A stretch of DNA of 64,000 nucleotides from Allofournierella sp. (GCA_020025635.1 JAHHRU010000007.1:1-64000), one strand, 5' to 3'; shown: positions 16,486 to 25,975, numbered from the stretch's first letter. Translations and numbers: made by a program. The notes: generated from the letters alone by a model not told the origin.

Positions 16486-16514
16486 TTGTCAGGTGCCGTT
16501 TTCCGTGCTATACT
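16486..16514 (+). promoter_or_regulatory. Promoter of the SpoU methyltransferase gene
   Basis: TTGTCA (16486-16491) and TATACT (16509-16514) with a 17-base spacer. Its -35 box is 20 bases from that of the divergent xylulokinase promoter. Confidence 0.65.
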
Positions 16515-16568
16515 GAAAGAAATTCATCGGCCAAGCCGGCCGTTTTTTGAAAAAAGAAAGGGGCCGCA

Positions 16569-17399
16569 ATGCCGAACATCATCAAGATCCAGGATCTTTC
16601 CATGCCGGAGCTGGACATCTTCACCCGCCTCACCGAAACCCAGCTGCGCAGCCGGCTGGAGCCGGAAAAGGGCGTTTTCATCGCCCAGAGCACCAAGATC
16701 ACCAAGATTGCACTGGACAGGGGCTGCCTGCCGGTGTCCATCCTGGCCGAGCGCCGCCAGCTGGAAAGCGCCGAAGGGGCGGCCATCCTTGAGCGGGTGG
16801 GCGATATCCCGGTTTACATGGGCGAGCGCTGCCAGCTGGAAAGCCTCACCGGCTACGCCCTCACCCGGGGGCTGCTGTGCGCCTTCCGCCGGCCGGTGCT
16901 GCCCGAGCTTTCCCAGCTTTGCCAAAACGCCAGGCGCATCGCCGTTTTGGACGGGGTGGTGGATTCCACCAACGTGGGGGCCATCATCCGCTCGGCCGCC
17001 GCTTTGGGCATGGATGCGGTGGTCACCACCTCGGCCGGGTGCGACCCGCTGAACCGCCGGTCGGTTCGGGTGAGCATGGGCACCCTGTTTCAGATCCCCT
17101 GGACCATTGCCCCCTCCGGCCCAAAGGGCAGCGCCCAGCCCTGGATGAGCCAGCTGCAGGAGCTGGGCTTCAAAACGGTGGCCATGGCCCTGCGCAAGGA
17201 CACCGTGAGCATCGATGACCCGGCTTTGATGAAAGAGGAAAAGCTGGCCGTCATCCTTGGCAGCGAGGGCTGGGGCCTGGCCGAAGAAACCATTGACCAG
17301 TGTGATTACACCGTGCGCATCCCCATGTTCCATGGGGTGGACTCTCTGAACGTGGCCGCCGCCAGCGCCGTGGCCTTCTGGCAGCTGCGCAGCCGGTGA
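16569..17399 (+). CDS. TrmH/SpoU family RNA methyltransferase
   Basis: A 276-residue SPOUT-fold enzyme. An N-terminal substrate-binding region (about 1-110) precedes the three SpoU motifs: VVDSTNVGAIIRSAAALGMDAV, ILGSEGWGL and VRIPMFHGVDSLNVAAASAVAF. It transfers methyl from SAM to the ribose 2'-OH of tRNA or rRNA. The target cannot be told from sequence alone. GAAAGGGG precedes the ATG. The DUF4091 gene follows after 42 bases and may be co-transcribed. Confidence 0.9.
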   Translation: MPNIIKIQDLSMPELDIFTRLTETQLRSRLEPEKGVFIAQSTKITKIALDRGCLPVSILAERRQLESAEGAAILERVGDIPVYMGERCQLESLTGYALTRGLLCAFRRPVLPELSQLCQNARRIAVLDGVVDSTNVGAIIRSAAALGMDAVVTTSAGCDPLNRRSVRVSMGTLFQIPWTIAPSGPKGSAQPWMSQLQELGFKTVAMALRKDTVSIDDPALMKEEKLAVILGSEGWGLAEETIDQCDYTVRIPMFHGVDSLNVAAASAVAFWQLRSR

Positions 17400-17441
17400 A
17401 CCTTTTGAATTTTCATTATTATATATATTGGAGGTTTTTTC

Positions 17442-19088
17442 ATGACTACTTGTGACTTCTTTTTGGTATCAGGCCTTGAAAAGGTGCTGCCTTACCAGAA
17501 ACCCACCCCCTGGCAGCAGCCGGGCTTCACCCTGCTTTCCGGCGAGCGGCGGGCCTTTCAGCTGGCCTGCCGGGGCGTGGAGGACAGGGTGTGCGGCGGC
17601 GACACCGCCTTCACCGTTTCGGTGAAAAGCGACCTGGGCCCGGCCCTTTGCTGCCGGCAGGTGGGGCTTGTTCCCTGCGATTACCCCTGCCACGGCCTTG
17701 CGGATGAGGACTACCTGACCACCCGGCCCGAGCTTTTGCCGGACGTTCTGCGCCCGGTGGATCTTTCCGGCCCGCTGAAGCTGGTTTTGGGCCAGTGGCG
17801 TTCGCTTTGGTTCACGGTGGACACCGAAGGCCTTGCCCCCGGCAGCTATTCGGTGCAGCTCACCGTGACCGGCCCTGCCGGAAATGAGCCGGTGCAGTTC
17901 ACCGTGCCGGTAACGGTGCTTTCCGTGCGGCTGCCCGCCCAGACCCTTTATCACACCGAATGGTTCCACGCCGACTGCCTGGCCGATTATTATCACGTCC
18001 CGGTGTTCAGCGAGCAGCACTGGGCCCTGATCGACAGCTTCATGGCTGCCGCCGCCCGCTGCGGGGTGAACATGCTGCTCACCCCCGTGTTCACTCCCCC
18101 GCTGGACACCGCCCCCGGCGGCGAGCGCACCACCGTTCAGCTGGTGGATGTGGAGGATGTGGACGGTGAATACCGGTTCGGCTTTGAAAAGCTGCACCGC
18201 TGGGCCGGGCTTTGCAGAAAGAACGGCATCACCGAGCTGGAGATCGCCCATCTGTTCACCCAGTGGGGTGCGGAAGCTGCCCCCAAGGTGATGGTGAAGA
18301 AAAACGGCATCCTCACCCGCCGCTTTGGCTGGGACACCCCGGCCGTGGGCGGCGAGTACACCCGTTTTCTGCACGCCTTCCTGCCCGCTTTGAAGGCGGA
18401 GCTTTCCAAAATGGGGCTTCTTGAGCACAGCTGGTTCCACATTTCGGACGAGCCTGCCGACAGCGCCAAAAACACCTATCTTGCCGCAAAGAACGAGGTG
18501 AAGGAGCTTCTTGCGGGCTGCAAGGTGATCGATGCCCTGAGCAGCTTCGACCTTTATAAGGAAGGAATCGTGCCAAAGCCCGTGGTCTGTGTGGATCACA
18601 TCCAGCCCTTCCTGGACGCCCGCACCCCCGGCCTTTGGGCCTATTACTGCACCTGCCAGGCCGTCAAGGTGCCCAACCGCTTCATCGCCATGCCCTCCAC
18701 CCGCAACCGCATTTTGGGCGTGCTGCTTTATGTGGAGGATATCGAGGGCTTTCTGCACTGGGGCTTCAACTTCTACAATTCCCAGTTCTCCCTGCGGCAC
18801 ATCGACCCCTTCCGGGTGACCGACAGCGGCGATGTGTTCCCCTCGGGCGATCCCTTCCTGGTTTACCCCGCACCGGACGGCACCGCATGGGATTCCATCC
18901 GCAGCGAGGTGCTGGGCGAGGCCATGCAGGATCTGCGCCTTCTGCAGCTCTGCGAAGAAAAGCTGGGCCGCCCCGGCACCCTTGCGCTGGTGCAGAAGGC
19001 CGCCGGCATGGAGATGCGTTTTGACGAATATCCCCGTGACGCCGCCTTCTTTGACCGCCTGCGCGAAACTCTGCTGTCTGTTTTGTAA
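17442..19088 (+). CDS. DUF4091 domain protein (glycosidase-like)
   Basis: A 548-residue protein with an N-terminal beta-sandwich (about 1-165), a central TIM-barrel-like region (WFHADCLADYYHVP, HISDEPADSAKNTYL), and a C-terminal DUF4091 segment including HWGFNFYN, SGDVFPSGDPFLVYP and DSIRSEVLGEAMQDL. No signal peptide is seen, so it is cytoplasmic. DUF4091 proteins are thought to be glycoside hydrolases, and the acidic HISDEP motif may be catalytic. TTGGAGG precedes the ATG. Substrate unknown. Confidence 0.8.
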   Translation: MTTCDFFLVSGLEKVLPYQKPTPWQQPGFTLLSGERRAFQLACRGVEDRVCGGDTAFTVSVKSDLGPALCCRQVGLVPCDYPCHGLADEDYLTTRPELLPDVLRPVDLSGPLKLVLGQWRSLWFTVDTEGLAPGSYSVQLTVTGPAGNEPVQFTVPVTVLSVRLPAQTLYHTEWFHADCLADYYHVPVFSEQHWALIDSFMAAAARCGVNMLLTPVFTPPLDTAPGGERTTVQLVDVEDVDGEYRFGFEKLHRWAGLCRKNGITELEIAHLFTQWGAEAAPKVMVKKNGILTRRFGWDTPAVGGEYTRFLHAFLPALKAELSKMGLLEHSWFHISDEPADSAKNTYLAAKNEVKELLAGCKVIDALSSFDLYKEGIVPKPVVCVDHIQPFLDARTPGLWAYYCTCQAVKVPNRFIAMPSTRNRILGVLLYVEDIEGFLHWGFNFYNSQFSLRHIDPFRVTDSGDVFPSGDPFLVYPAPDGTAWDSIRSEVLGEAMQDLRLLQLCEEKLGRPGTLALVQKAAGMEMRFDEYPRDAAFFDRLRETLLSVL

Positions 19089-19095
19089 AAACACA

Positions 19096-19135
19096 AAAGG
19101 CACATTCCGTTTGGAATGTGCCTTTCTTTTTTGTC
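19096..19135 (+). terminator. Terminator of the DUF4091 gene
   Basis: AAAGGCACATTCC pairs with GGAATGTGCCTTT, followed by a T-run. Confidence 0.8.
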
Positions 19136-19275
19136 AAAGCGAAAAGAGGCTCCTTTGGGGCATGCCCCATCGGTGGGCAGTGCCCTTCCCCGATCAGCGG
19201 GTCATGAGCTGCCTTTTTCCCCCTTCTCTTTTTGGGATACGCCGAGCCCAAGCGGGGTTTTCGTCCGCCGGCGGG

Positions 19276-20310
19276 TCAGTCTGCAAAGTAGCGGTTCAGG
19301 TCATACGGCGAATAAATGCCCTTGTTCGTCACGATGCCGCTGACCAGGTGGGGCGGGGTGATGTCGAATGCGGGATAGATCGCCTTGACCCCTTCCTTTG
19401 CGGTGCGGGTGCCCATGGCGTCCAAAACCAGTGCCGGGTCCCGCATCTCGATCTTCACGCTGTCGATGGTGGGGTGGCCCTTGTCCGGTGCGCCGGTGGT
19501 GAAATAGGGCAGGCCGAAATACTTGCACAGGATGGCCAGCTGGAAGGTTCCGACCTTGTTCACCACATGTCCGTCGCAGGAGATGGCATCTGCCGCAGAG
19601 GTGAACAGATCCACCATTCCGTTGGACATGGCATAGGCGGGCATATTGTCGGTGATCACGGTCACATCGAAGCCCTGGTCATAGGCAACGCTGGCGGTGA
19701 GGCGGGCACCCTGGAAATAGGGCCGGGTCTCGGCGCACATGACCTTGATCTCCTTTTTCATCTCCTTGGCCTGGCGGAGCATCAGGCCCACGATGGTTTC
19801 GCCGAAGCACTGGGTCAGGATGGTGCCATGGGTGGGGAACAGCTGGGCCAGATAGGCAGCGGTCTTGTCGATGCGCAGGTACTTGTTGTTGATCTCTTCC
19901 AGCGTGTGCTCAAAGATCGCCTCGTCCACCGGCTTACCCTCTGCCAGGGCCTTCCGGCCGGCCTCCAGGCAGGCGGCGGTGATCGCCGCCATGCGCACCA
20001 CGGTGGTGGGCCGGGCATGGCTCAGGGTATAGGCTGCCTTTTCCAGGTAGGCATCCGCCTGCTGCTGATCCATGCCGCGGCACTCCCAGCCGGCCAGCGC
20101 CATGCCCATTCCGGCCGCCAGATAGGGGCCGGCGCTCTGGGTCACCATATCCGCAATGGCCTGTGCCACCTCGGTATGGTGGTGGCATGTGACAAATTCC
20201 ACCCGGACAGGATAGATGCGCCGATCCAGGATGCGCACAGCGCCCTGCTCATACCAGGCAACGTTTTCATACTGAAGCATAAATGCAAGATCGTGGTCTG
20301 CACGGATCAT
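19276..20310 (-). CDS. mtnA: MtnA/eIF2B-like aldose-1-phosphate isomerase
   Basis: A 344-residue protein of the methylthioribose-1-phosphate isomerase family. Expected active-site residues are C168 (ILTQCFG) and D221 (VITDNM). ETRPYFQGARLTA (194-206) is the family signature. The reaction converts 5-methylthioribose-1-P (or 5-deoxyribose-1-P in DrdI-type enzymes) to the 1-phospho-ribulose. GAGGAG precedes the start. It is the last gene of a transporter-aldolase-dehydrogenase-isomerase operon, and no mtnW, X, B or D genes are nearby. That favours the DHAP-shunt route over full methionine salvage. Confidence 0.85.
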   Translation of the reverse strand: MIRADHDLAFMLQYENVAWYEQGAVRILDRRIYPVRVEFVTCHHHTEVAQAIADMVTQSAGPYLAAGMGMALAGWECRGMDQQQADAYLEKAAYTLSHARPTTVVRMAAITAACLEAGRKALAEGKPVDEAIFEHTLEEINNKYLRIDKTAAYLAQLFPTHGTILTQCFGETIVGLMLRQAKEMKKEIKVMCAETRPYFQGARLTASVAYDQGFDVTVITDNMPAYAMSNGMVDLFTSAADAISCDGHVVNKVGTFQLAILCKYFGLPYFTTGAPDKGHPTIDSVKIEMRDPALVLDAMGTRTAKEGVKAIYPAFDITPPHLVSGIVTNKGIYSPYDLNRYFAD

Positions 20311-20329
20311 AAAAACTCCTCGCTTTCAA

Positions 20330-21475
20330 TCAAAAGATCGTTTCGTATATGGCCATCACGCCGGCCTTGTCGGGAATTGCAGGCGACGTGCCGATGCAGC
20401 CGTCCTGCAGGGCCTTTTCGGCCATCTCGTCAAAGCTCTCCCGGGTGACACCCAGCTCGGACAGGGGCAGGTTCGTACCCACCCGGGCGCTCAGGCTGCG
20501 GATCAGCTCCACCGTGAGGCGGTCTGCCTCTTCGGGCGTTTTGCCTTCGCACTCTGCCGGGGCAAGCAGGCGGGCGACCCGGCCCACCACGCCGGGGGCA
20601 GCGGTGCAGTAGTATTCCAGCACCGCCGGCAGCAGCACTGCGTTGCTCAGGCCGTGGCCCAGATGATGGACCGCGCTGAGCTGGTGAGACATGGAGTGCA
20701 CCAGGCCCAGGCCCGCATTGCCGAAGCTGAGCCCGGCCAGATACTGCGCCAGCGCCATGCCGTCACGGGCCTGCTCGTTCTGTCCGTCTTCCACTGCGGC
20801 GGGAAGCCATTTCCAGATCAGCCGGATCGCGTTCTCTGCCAACAGCGCCGTGAACTCGGTGCTGTTGGAGGCGCAGAAGCTTTCCACCGCATGGGTCAGG
20901 GCATCCATGCCGGTTTGGGCGGTGATGGATGCGGGCAGGCCGAGCATCAGCTCTGTGTCGTTCACCGCAATGTCCGGCATGGCAAAATCATCCTTGAAGA
21001 TCAGCTTGCGGCGTGCCTGCTCGTCGCTGATCAGGTACGCGCGGGAAACCTCGCTGGCCGTGCCGGCGGTGGTGTTCACCGCCACCAGGAAGGGTCCCCT
21101 CACCTGGCTTTTGTTGGGCCCCTGGTACTGCTGCAGCTGGCCGCCGTTGGCAGCCATCACCCGGATCGCCTTGGCGCAGTCGTTGGCGGAACCGCCGCCG
21201 ACCGCCACAATGAAATTGCAGTTTTCACGCTGATACAGCGCAAGGCCCTCCTGCACGTTTTCCAGGGTGGGGTTGGGGCACACGCCGCTGAACACCACAA
21301 AGGGGATCTCCCCCAGCGAATCGGTCACCTTCTGGCGGATGCCCAGCTTTTCCAGCGATGCATCGGTGACCACCAGCGCCTTGCCCACGCCCTCACGGCG
21401 CAGCAGGGCGGCCAGCTCCCGGCGGCAGCCCAGGCCGAACAGGCTGATGGGCGCGGCGGCAAATTTCAAAAACAT
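20330..21475 (-). CDS. Iron-containing alcohol dehydrogenase
   Basis: A 381-residue group III Fe-dependent dehydrogenase. VGGGSANDCAKAI is the NAD(P) diphosphate-binding motif. Candidate metal ligands lie in MPDIAVND, TGMDALTHAVESF, LGLVHSMSHQL and HHLGHGLSNA. The likely role here is reducing the acetaldehyde or (methylthio)acetaldehyde released by the aldolase and regenerating NAD+. Start 21475 is chosen for AAGGAGG upstream, 13 bases after the aldolase stop codon; a longer frame to 21538 overlaps the aldolase gene. Confidence 0.85.
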   Translation of the reverse strand: MFLKFAAAPISLFGLGCRRELAALLRREGVGKALVVTDASLEKLGIRQKVTDSLGEIPFVVFSGVCPNPTLENVQEGLALYQRENCNFIVAVGGGSANDCAKAIRVMAANGGQLQQYQGPNKSQVRGPFLVAVNTTAGTASEVSRAYLISDEQARRKLIFKDDFAMPDIAVNDTELMLGLPASITAQTGMDALTHAVESFCASNSTEFTALLAENAIRLIWKWLPAAVEDGQNEQARDGMALAQYLAGLSFGNAGLGLVHSMSHQLSAVHHLGHGLSNAVLLPAVLEYYCTAAPGVVGRVARLLAPAECEGKTPEEADRLTVELIRSLSARVGTNLPLSELGVTRESFDEMAEKALQDGCIGTSPAIPDKAGVMAIYETIF

Positions 21476-21488
21476 GGCAGTTTCCTCC

Positions 21489-22139
21489 TTAGCACTCCCG
21501 CAGGGGCAGATTGTACTTTTTGCGCAGATATTCCTCATCCTCGGCAGTGATCTCGATGGGCTTGCCCATCAGGCGGGCAAAGTGGTATGCCTTGGCGGCA
21601 TCTTCCACATAAACGGCCCGCAGGTAGGCCTGCTCGCAGCGTGCGCCCGTGGCCACCACGCCATGGTTTTCCAGCAGCGCCGCATTGCGTCCCTGCAAAG
21701 CGGCCGCCGCGTTGATGCCCACCGCATCGGTGCCGGGCAGGCCGAATTTGGCCACCGGCACGTCGCCTCCCAGGAAGGGCAGCATCTCCACAAGGATCAG
21801 GGGAATGCCCTCGTGAACGATGGCAAAGCCCGTGGCATAGGGGGAATGGGTGTGGATCACCGAGCACACCTCCTGCTTCGCCTTGTAGATCTCGGCATGC
21901 AGGCGCCACTCTGACGAGGGCTTGTGTGCGCCCTCCACCACATTTCCGCACAGGTCGGTGACCATGATATCCTCCGGGGTCATGACGCTGTAATCCAGGT
22001 TGCTGGGCGTGATGTACATCAGGTTGTTTTCACGGTCGAAAAAGCTTACATTTCCGCTGGTGCCGGCTACCAAGCCCTCCCGATAAGAGCGCTGAGCGGT
22101 TTCCTGGACCATTTTTTTGTATTCGTACACAGTATTCAT
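21489..22139 (-). CDS. Class II aldolase (Ald2/DrdA/FucA-type)
   Basis: A 216-residue class II aldolase/adducin-family enzyme. The zinc site is intact: H96 and H98 in VIHTHSPYA and H159 in LENHG, with E77 (SSEWRLH) as the catalytic acid. GLVAGTSGNVSF is the phosphate-binding loop. Members cleave 1-phospho-ketoses to DHAP and an aldehyde. Linkage to an MtnA-type isomerase and an MtnK-type kinase makes 5-deoxyribulose-1-P or 5-methylthioribulose-1-P the probable substrate rather than fuculose-1-P. That substrate assignment is inference. Confidence 0.85.
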   Translation of the reverse strand: MNTVYEYKKMVQETAQRSYREGLVAGTSGNVSFFDRENNLMYITPSNLDYSVMTPEDIMVTDLCGNVVEGAHKPSSEWRLHAEIYKAKQEVCSVIHTHSPYATGFAIVHEGIPLILVEMLPFLGGDVPVAKFGLPGTDAVGINAAAALQGRNAALLENHGVVATGARCEQAYLRAVYVEDAAKAYHFARLMGKPIEITAEDEEYLRKKYNLPLREC

Positions 22140-22161
22140 AAATCGATCTCCTGTCTTTAGC

Positions 22162-23580
22162 TTAGAAGGGGCCCCAGTTGATTTTTACTGCCACAAGCAG
22201 GAATGCCCAGCACACGATGTAAACGCTGAGCACCACCTTGACAGCAAACTTGAACCAACGGCCGAAGGGAACTCGGGCAATGCCGCACATCGCCATCATC
22301 GCACCCATGGTGGGGTAAATGATGTTGGTGATGCCGTCGCCCGTCTGGAAGGCCAGAATGCTGGTCTGGTCCGTCAGGCCGACCATTTGGCCCACCGGGA
22401 ACATCAGCGGCATGGTGGCCGCCGCCTGGCCGCTGCCGGACGGGACCAGGAAGTTGACCGCGCCATGGATGAGGGTCATCAGGATCGCGGCCGCATAAGG
22501 CCCGAAATGAACGATGGGAGCGCTGAGGGCGTTCACGATGGTGTCCATCACATGGCCGTTTTCCAAAATCACCTGGATGCCGCGGCCCATGCCCACCATC
22601 ATGGCGGCGCCGAACATTTCTCCCGCACCCTGGCAGAAAAGATCCAGGGCCTTGCTGGTGGAATAGCGGGCAATAAAAGCGGTAAGGATCGCCGCGATCA
22701 CAAACACGGCCATCATCTCATCCAGATACCAGCCCAGCAGGGTGGGGCCCACGATCAGGCAGACGAACAGGCCCAGCAGCACCAGCAGCACCAGCTTGTC
22801 GGTCCTGCCGATCCGGTAATCCTCCAGGGACCGGGAAAAGCCCAGGCCCTCGGTGCTGATATCCCGCACATAGCTGCGGGAGGGGTCCTTTTTCACCTTT
22901 CTGGCATAGGCGGCGATCACCAGGCTGGATGCCAGGGTGCAGGCAAACCAGTTTGCGGTGCGCAGCCCCATGCCGGAAAACAGCGGCAGCCCGCAGATGG
23001 CATCGCAGGTGCCCACGGTGGACGCGCAGATCGGCCCGGTGGCAAACCCGATGCCGCCGCCCACAACGATCATTGCAAGGCCCACGATCAGGTCATAGCC
23101 AAGGCCCAGCGCAATGGAAACGCCGATCAGCGTAAAGGGGATCTGGATCTCAGGCCCGACCACCAGACCCAGCGCAGAGAACAGGAACGTGATCAGCACG
23201 ATCACTGCGGTGGAGGGCACCCGGGAGCGGTTGATGCCCCGGAGCATCACGCCGATGCTGTTTTCCAGCGCACCGGTGGAATTGATCACCTTGAACGCGC
23301 CGGAAGAAAGCAGGATCATGAAGATGACGTTGGCCGACCCCTGAAGGCCCTTGGGAATGGCCAGGAAGATGTCGAACAGGCTGGCCGGCGCCTGCTCCAC
23401 CGCATGGTAGGTGCCCGGCTGGATCAGCTTCCGGCCGGTTTCATCCACCACACGCTCAAATTCGCCGGCGGGCACCACCCAGGTCAGGACCGCCGCAAAA
23501 ACGATCAGCGCAAACAAAATCACATAGGTATTGGGAATGCGCTCGTACCATGGTTTTTTGCCGAGCTGCAGATTCGCCAT
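22162..23580 (-). CDS. YfcC family membrane transporter, copy 1
   Basis: A 472-residue polytopic transporter with about 12 hydrophobic segments. RIPNTYVILFALIVFAAVLTWVVPAGEF at the start and GPEIQIPFTLIGVSIALGLGYDL are typical of the YfcC/C4-dicarboxylate (AbgT/ArsB-superfamily) group. Start 23580 follows GGAGC; the longer frame to 23613 has no ribosome site. It begins the aldolase-dehydrogenase-isomerase operon and is divergent from the DeoR gene. It may import the deoxysugar or export an acid or alcohol product; this is not resolved by sequence. Confidence 0.8.
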   Translation of the reverse strand: MANLQLGKKPWYERIPNTYVILFALIVFAAVLTWVVPAGEFERVVDETGRKLIQPGTYHAVEQAPASLFDIFLAIPKGLQGSANVIFMILLSSGAFKVINSTGALENSIGVMLRGINRSRVPSTAVIVLITFLFSALGLVVGPEIQIPFTLIGVSIALGLGYDLIVGLAMIVVGGGIGFATGPICASTVGTCDAICGLPLFSGMGLRTANWFACTLASSLVIAAYARKVKKDPSRSYVRDISTEGLGFSRSLEDYRIGRTDKLVLLVLLGLFVCLIVGPTLLGWYLDEMMAVFVIAAILTAFIARYSTSKALDLFCQGAGEMFGAAMMVGMGRGIQVILENGHVMDTIVNALSAPIVHFGPYAAAILMTLIHGAVNFLVPSGSGQAAATMPLMFPVGQMVGLTDQTSILAFQTGDGITNIIYPTMGAMMAMCGIARVPFGRWFKFAVKVVLSVYIVCWAFLLVAVKINWGPF

Positions 23581-23629
23581 AACTATCAAGCTCCTTTTCA
23601 AATCAAAAATCAAAACAGGGAATCGCTTG

Positions 23630-23658
23630 TTGACGATACAAAAACAAACAGGTACAAT
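23630..23658 (+). promoter_or_regulatory. Promoter of the DeoR gene in a divergent regulatory region
   Basis: TTGACG (23630-23635) and TACAAT (23653-23658) with a 17-base spacer. The intergenic region 23581-23693 also drives the copy-1 transporter operon in the other direction. Short TTGT/ACAA inverted repeats around 23628-23650 are possible DeoR sites. Confidence 0.6.
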
Positions 23659-23693
23659 AAATAAAAAGAAAAATACGGAAAGGGGAAGATCAG

Positions 23694-24479
23694 GTGCTGG
23701 CCGCTCTGCGAAAGGAAAAGATCAAAAGCATTCTGTTCAATCAAAAGGAAGTCTCGGTCTCCGCGCTGGCCGCACATTTTGAGGTGAGCGAGGAAACGAT
23801 CCGCCGGGATCTCACCTCAATGGAGGGCGAGGGCATCCTGGTGCGCAAGCACGGCGGCGCCATCATGGCAGACAAGGTCCTGGGCGATATGGCCACCAAC
23901 CACCTGCTGCACAACGTGTTTGTGGAGAACAAGGAAAAGATCGCAGCGGTATGCCGGCCCTTCATTCAGGCAAAGGACTGCCTGTTTTTCGATTCCTCCA
24001 CCACCGCCTACCAGGTCTGCAAGGACATGCCGGATGTGGAGCTCACGGTGCTCACCAATTCCCTGAGCATCATGAACCTGCTGGCCCAGCGGGAAAAGAT
24101 CAATCTGATCGCGGTGGGCGGCACCATGCTCAAAAACAAGGACTGCTTCATCGGGCGCAGCGCCATCAATTTCCTCAGCCTGTTCCATGTGGACAAAGCC
24201 TTTTTGTCCTGCCGGTCGCTGAGCATGACCGACGGGATCACCGAGGCCAACGAGAGCATTGCCGAGGTCAAGCAGACCGTTGTGGAGCATGCGAACCGGG
24301 TGTTCCTGATCGCCGATTATTCAAAGTTCGGCAAGGCGTCCTTCACACGGGTCTGCGGCTTTGACCGGATCAACGATATCGTTACCGACAAGCCCCTTTC
24401 CCCCCAATGGCAAACCTTTGCCCAGGAGCACGGGATCCGGCTGTGGAACCCCGAATCGCCCTTTATCGACGATGTATGA
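23694..24479 (+). CDS. DeoR/GlpR family transcriptional regulator
   Basis: A 261-residue regulator. Residues 1-57 form the DeoR helix-turn-helix (VSVSALAAHFEVSEETIRRDLTSMEGEGILVRKHGG). The C-terminal DeoRC domain (DSSTTAYQVCK, LTVLTNSLSIMNLL, VGGTMLKNKDCFIG) senses a phosphorylated sugar. It uses a GTG start after GGGGAAGA. It sits between the two salvage operons and probably represses both, with a sugar phosphate such as 5-deoxyribulose-1-P as inducer (inference). Confidence 0.88.
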   Translation: MLAALRKEKIKSILFNQKEVSVSALAAHFEVSEETIRRDLTSMEGEGILVRKHGGAIMADKVLGDMATNHLLHNVFVENKEKIAAVCRPFIQAKDCLFFDSSTTAYQVCKDMPDVELTVLTNSLSIMNLLAQREKINLIAVGGTMLKNKDCFIGRSAINFLSLFHVDKAFLSCRSLSMTDGITEANESIAEVKQTVVEHANRVFLIADYSKFGKASFTRVCGFDRINDIVTDKPLSPQWQTFAQEHGIRLWNPESPFIDDV

Positions 24480-24495
24480 GCCCAGGCAAACCGTC

Positions 24496-24540
24496 AGGCC
24501 GTTCCCGTTTCTTTGCAGAAACAGGGAACGGCCTTTTCTT
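24496..24540. terminator. Bidirectional terminator between deoR-type gene and transporter copy 2
   Basis: AGGCCGTTCCC and GGGAACGGCCT plus an inner GTTTCT/AGAAAC pairing, then TTTTCTT. Confidence 0.8.
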
Positions 24541-24547
24541 GATTGGT

Positions 24548-25975
24548 TTAGAAAGGACCGTAGCCGATCTTAACAGCCACAAGGATCGCTGCCAGAGAAA
24601 CAACGAGTACGATCATCACAAGCTTCCACACGAAGCGGACCCATTTTTCAAAGGGTACACGGGCCAGGCCGCACATCGCCAGGCAGGCGCCCACGGTGGG
24701 CATCATGACGTTGAACAGGGTGCCGCCGATCTGCATGGCCAGCACGATGGACTGCTGGGTGATGCCCAGAACGTCTGCCAGGGAGGCATACAGAGGCATC
24801 ACAGTAACCGACAGTGCGCTGCCGGAAGGGATGAAGAAGTGGATGATGGCGGTGATCACCGCAACGCCGCAGGCCGCAATTCCCGGGGTGAAGGTGGACA
24901 GCGGAGCGCTGAGTGCGTTTACGATGGTATCCATGATCTTGCCGTTTTCCAGAACGATCTGGATGGCACGGGCAATGCCGATGATGAGGCCCAGCTGCGC
25001 CGTGTTGCGGGCGCCTTCCACAAAGCCGTCGATCACTTCCTGAAGCTTCAGGCCGTATGCCAGGCCGGCCACCAGGCCGCCGATCAGGAAGATGGCGCTC
25101 ATCTCGTCCAGATACCAGCCCAGTTCCACCGCACCGTAAACGATGCCCACAAAGATGCCCACCAGAACCAGCAGCACCACCCACTGGCGGCCGCTCACCT
25201 TATAGGTGTCCAGATCCTGGGAAAGGCCCAAGCCCTCGGTGCCGATGCCCTTTACCAGGCTCTTTTCGGGGTCCTTGCGGATCTTTGCGGCATACACGGA
25301 AATGAATGCGGCCACGATGCAGGTGGTGATGAACCACAGCACCATGCGCAGGCCCACGCCGGAGAAGGTGGGCAGGCCGGCAATGGAATGGGCAGTGCCG
25401 ATGATGGAGGCGTTGATGGGTCCCATGCCCCAGCCCAGGTAGCCGGCGCCCATGACCATGGCCAGGCCGACCATCAGGTCATAGCCCAGGCCCAGCGCAA
25501 TGGAAACGCCGATCACCGTGAAGGGGATCTGGATCTCGGGCCCGGCGATCAGGCCCAGAGCCGAAAACAGGAAGGAAACGATCCAGATCACCGCAGTGCC
25601 GGGGATCTTGCTCCGGTTGACCCGGCGCAGCAGCGCACCCACGCCGCTTTCCAGCGCACCGGTCTTGTTGATCACGGTGAACGCGCCGGTGGACAGCATG
25701 ATGATGGCGATGATGTTGGCCGAGGCACTGAAGCCCTGGGGGATCGCCTTGAAAATGTCGAACAGGCCGGCGCTGTTTTTATCCACCAGATGGTAAGAGC
25801 CGGGCACAACGGCCGGGCGGCTCACGCCCTCCATGGCCACACGCTCATATTCGCCTGCGGGCAGAAGCCAGGTAAGGGCGGCAGCGACCAGCACAATGCA
25901 GAACAGGATCACATAGGTGCTGGGCATGCGCTGATACCACTTCTTTTTTGTCTGGGAAGCGGTGTTTGTTTTCAC
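24548..25975 (-). CDS. YfcC family membrane transporter, copy 2
   Basis: A 475-residue polytopic protein clearly paralogous to the 22162-23580 transporter: both share RIP/RMP-xTYVILF, ALTWLLPAGEYERV, GPEIQIPFTVIGVSIALGLGYDLMVGLAM and the same C-terminal helices ending in VAVKIxxGPF. It uses a GTG start with AAGGAGG upstream. It is the third gene after the kinase and mutarotase. Two paralogous carriers in one regulon suggest separate import and export, or two related substrates. Confidence 0.8.
   Translation of the reverse strand: MKTNTASQTKKKWYQRMPSTYVILFCIVLVAAALTWLLPAGEYERVAMEGVSRPAVVPGSYHLVDKNSAGLFDIFKAIPQGFSASANIIAIIMLSTGAFTVINKTGALESGVGALLRRVNRSKIPGTAVIWIVSFLFSALGLIAGPEIQIPFTVIGVSIALGLGYDLMVGLAMVMGAGYLGWGMGPINASIIGTAHSIAGLPTFSGVGLRMVLWFITTCIVAAFISVYAAKIRKDPEKSLVKGIGTEGLGLSQDLDTYKVSGRQWVVLLVLVGIFVGIVYGAVELGWYLDEMSAIFLIGGLVAGLAYGLKLQEVIDGFVEGARNTAQLGLIIGIARAIQIVLENGKIMDTIVNALSAPLSTFTPGIAACGVAVITAIIHFFIPSGSALSVTVMPLYASLADVLGITQQSIVLAMQIGGTLFNVMMPTVGACLAMCGLARVPFEKWVRFVWKLVMIVLVVSLAAILVAVKIGYGPF

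Noticed and set aside
19276..20310. Full methionine salvage pathway
   Set aside because: The isomerase and kinase fit, but no mtnW, X, B or D genes are in the window, whereas an aldolase is.
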